DNA from: Belnapia rosea
GTDB taxonomy: Bacteria > Pseudomonadota > Alphaproteobacteria > Acetobacterales > Acetobacteraceae
Length of the DNA: 64,000 nt
NCBI RefSeq assembly: GCF_900101615.1
Contig: NZ_FMZX01000001.1
Coordinates: 806,001 to 870,000 of the forward strand
Direction of reading: 5' to 3'
Shown here: piece by piece, positions 63,320 through 64,000 of the stretch
Layout: the number at the start of each line of letters is the position of its first letter
How positions within the stretch are numbered: position 1 is the first letter of the stretch
Position numbers and translations under genes: made by a program
The notes under the pieces: generated by a model
Told to the model about the DNA's origin: nothing
The model's database searches: none
The model's input: the letters and a program-made list of their open reading frames with translations, nothing else

Positions 63320-64000
63320 TCAGTCCAGCGGCACTTCGAGCACCAGCCCATCATGCGCAGGCTCAATCCCTGGCGGCAGTTCGCGCCACAGCCGCGCATA
63401 GTCCATGGCGGTGCCCATATGCGTCAGCACGGTTCGCCGTGGCTTCAGCCGCTCGACCCACTGGAACACCTGTTCCAAGTTAGCGTGCACCTTGTGCGGC
63501 CCGGGCTGAAAGCAACCGACCACCCAGGTATCCAGTCCCTCCAGCGCCGGCATGCTCTCCTCCGGCAACATCACGACATCGGTCGAATAAGCGAAGCGGC
63601 CGATGCGGATGCCAAGCGTGTCCATCACACCATGGTCCTGACGAAAGACCTCCACCGGCAGCCCGGCTGCCTCGAAGCGGTCGCCATAGGCCACGCGCTT
63701 TCCCTCGAGCGCCGGCCGGTAGAAAAACGGCGGCGTCGGCCCGATGAAGGCATAGTCGAAACGGTCATCCAGTTTCTGGAGGGTCGTCTTGGTCCCATAG
63801 GCGTCGAGCGCCCGCCCAATGTTGCGGTTGATCTGACGCAAGTCGTCGATGCCGAGGCAGTGATCGGCATGAGCATGGGTGAAGATGATCGCATCGAGCC
63901 GGCCGGCTCCAGCTGCAAGCAGTTGCTGACGGAGATCGGGCCCGGCATCGATCAGCAGCCGCTGCCCATCCGAGCTCTCGACAAGAGCGGATGTGCGAGT
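63320..64000 (-). CDS. PhnP-like MBL-fold phosphodiesterase (5' part outside window)
   Basis: Partial MBL-fold hydrolase; the start lies beyond 64000 and 226 residues are visible. LIDAGPDLRQQLLAAGAGR precedes the metal motif THAHADHCLGIDDLR (HxHxDH); Asp in FAYSTDV and His in LTHMGTAMDYARL complete the site. This matches the PhnP/YcbX-like MBL group often found beside tatD and metG, a cyclic phosphodiesterase or housekeeping hydrolase. Transcribed toward mazG. Confidence 0.9.
   Translation of the reverse strand, partial: TRTSALVESSDGQRLLIDAGPDLRQQLLAAGAGRLDAIIFTHAHADHCLGIDDLRQINRNIGRALDAYGTKTTLQKLDDRFDYAFIGPTPPFFYRPALEGKRVAYGDRFEAAGLPVEVFRQDHGVMDTLGIRIGRFAYSTDVVMLPEESMPALEGLDTWVVGCFQPGPHKVHANLEQVFQWVERLKPRRTVLTHMGTAMDYARLWRELPPGIEPAHDGLVLEVPLD

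Overview
The window is a roughly 70% GC chromosomal segment of an alphaproteobacterium. The unbroken series ispDF / dusB(nifR3)-ntrB-ntrC-ntrY-ntrX-dat-HAD-hfq-hflX-suhB-like / mazG is typical of Rhodospirillales. The many orphan solute receptors (Bug/TctC, DctP, TauA/NMT1 type), SDRs and MBL hydrolases point to a metabolically versatile Acetobacteraceae such as Roseomonas or a relative; this is an inference from content, not from a marker gene. I see no rRNA, tRNA, CRISPR array or intact insertion sequence.

Layout. 1-6834 (minus): two linked catabolic/transport units, one with an NMT1-like protein, a hotdog thioesterase and a D-2-hydroxyacid dehydrogenase, the other a TauABC-type importer followed by an alpha/beta hydrolase and an allophanate-hydrolase-like amidase that leaves the window. 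6918-8887 (plus): minCDE. 8979-11625: FkbM methyltransferase, serine hydrolase, DoxX. 11690-16504 (minus): prkA-yeaH-spoVR stress module. 16919-26033: SDRs, a Tyr phosphatase, an orphan DctP, and a tight plus-strand catabolic run (SDR, histidinol-dehydrogenase homologue, amidohydrolase, oxaloacetate-decarboxylase-type lyase, FMN 2-hydroxyacid dehydrogenase). That run ends at a 106-bp palindromic repeat which also ends a convergent gamma-glutamyltransferase gene. 27768-40743: an unknown two-part protein, a small secreted protein, LysE exporter, PepN, a dimethylformamidase large-subunit homologue, two Bug receptors, a methyl-parathion-hydrolase-like MBL enzyme with a divergent LysR regulator, and glutathione-dependent formaldehyde dehydrogenase. 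40810-47489: DUF3597 protein; metE behind a perfect palindrome and a cobalamin riboswitch; thiolase-cutA; a low-GC PD-(D/E)XK nuclease-like gene of foreign appearance; a SHOCT protein. 48115-48639: decayed Bug receptor. 48864-64000: the conserved ispDF / nitrogen-regulation / hfq-hflX block, mazG, and a partial PhnP-like hydrolase.

How it works together. NtrBC and NtrYX sense nitrogen status, and their genes are translationally coupled to dusB. Several catabolic units (amidase, alpha/beta hydrolase, amidohydrolase, dimethylformamidase, gamma-glutamyltransferase) would release nitrogen from organic amides. metE is placed under B12 repression, implying a cobalamin-dependent MetH elsewhere. The most unusual non-coding features are the repeat that supplies both flanking stop codons (25930-26035), the AT-rich dif-like/DnaA-box-like site (63169-63265), and the stacked metE leader (41323-41599).
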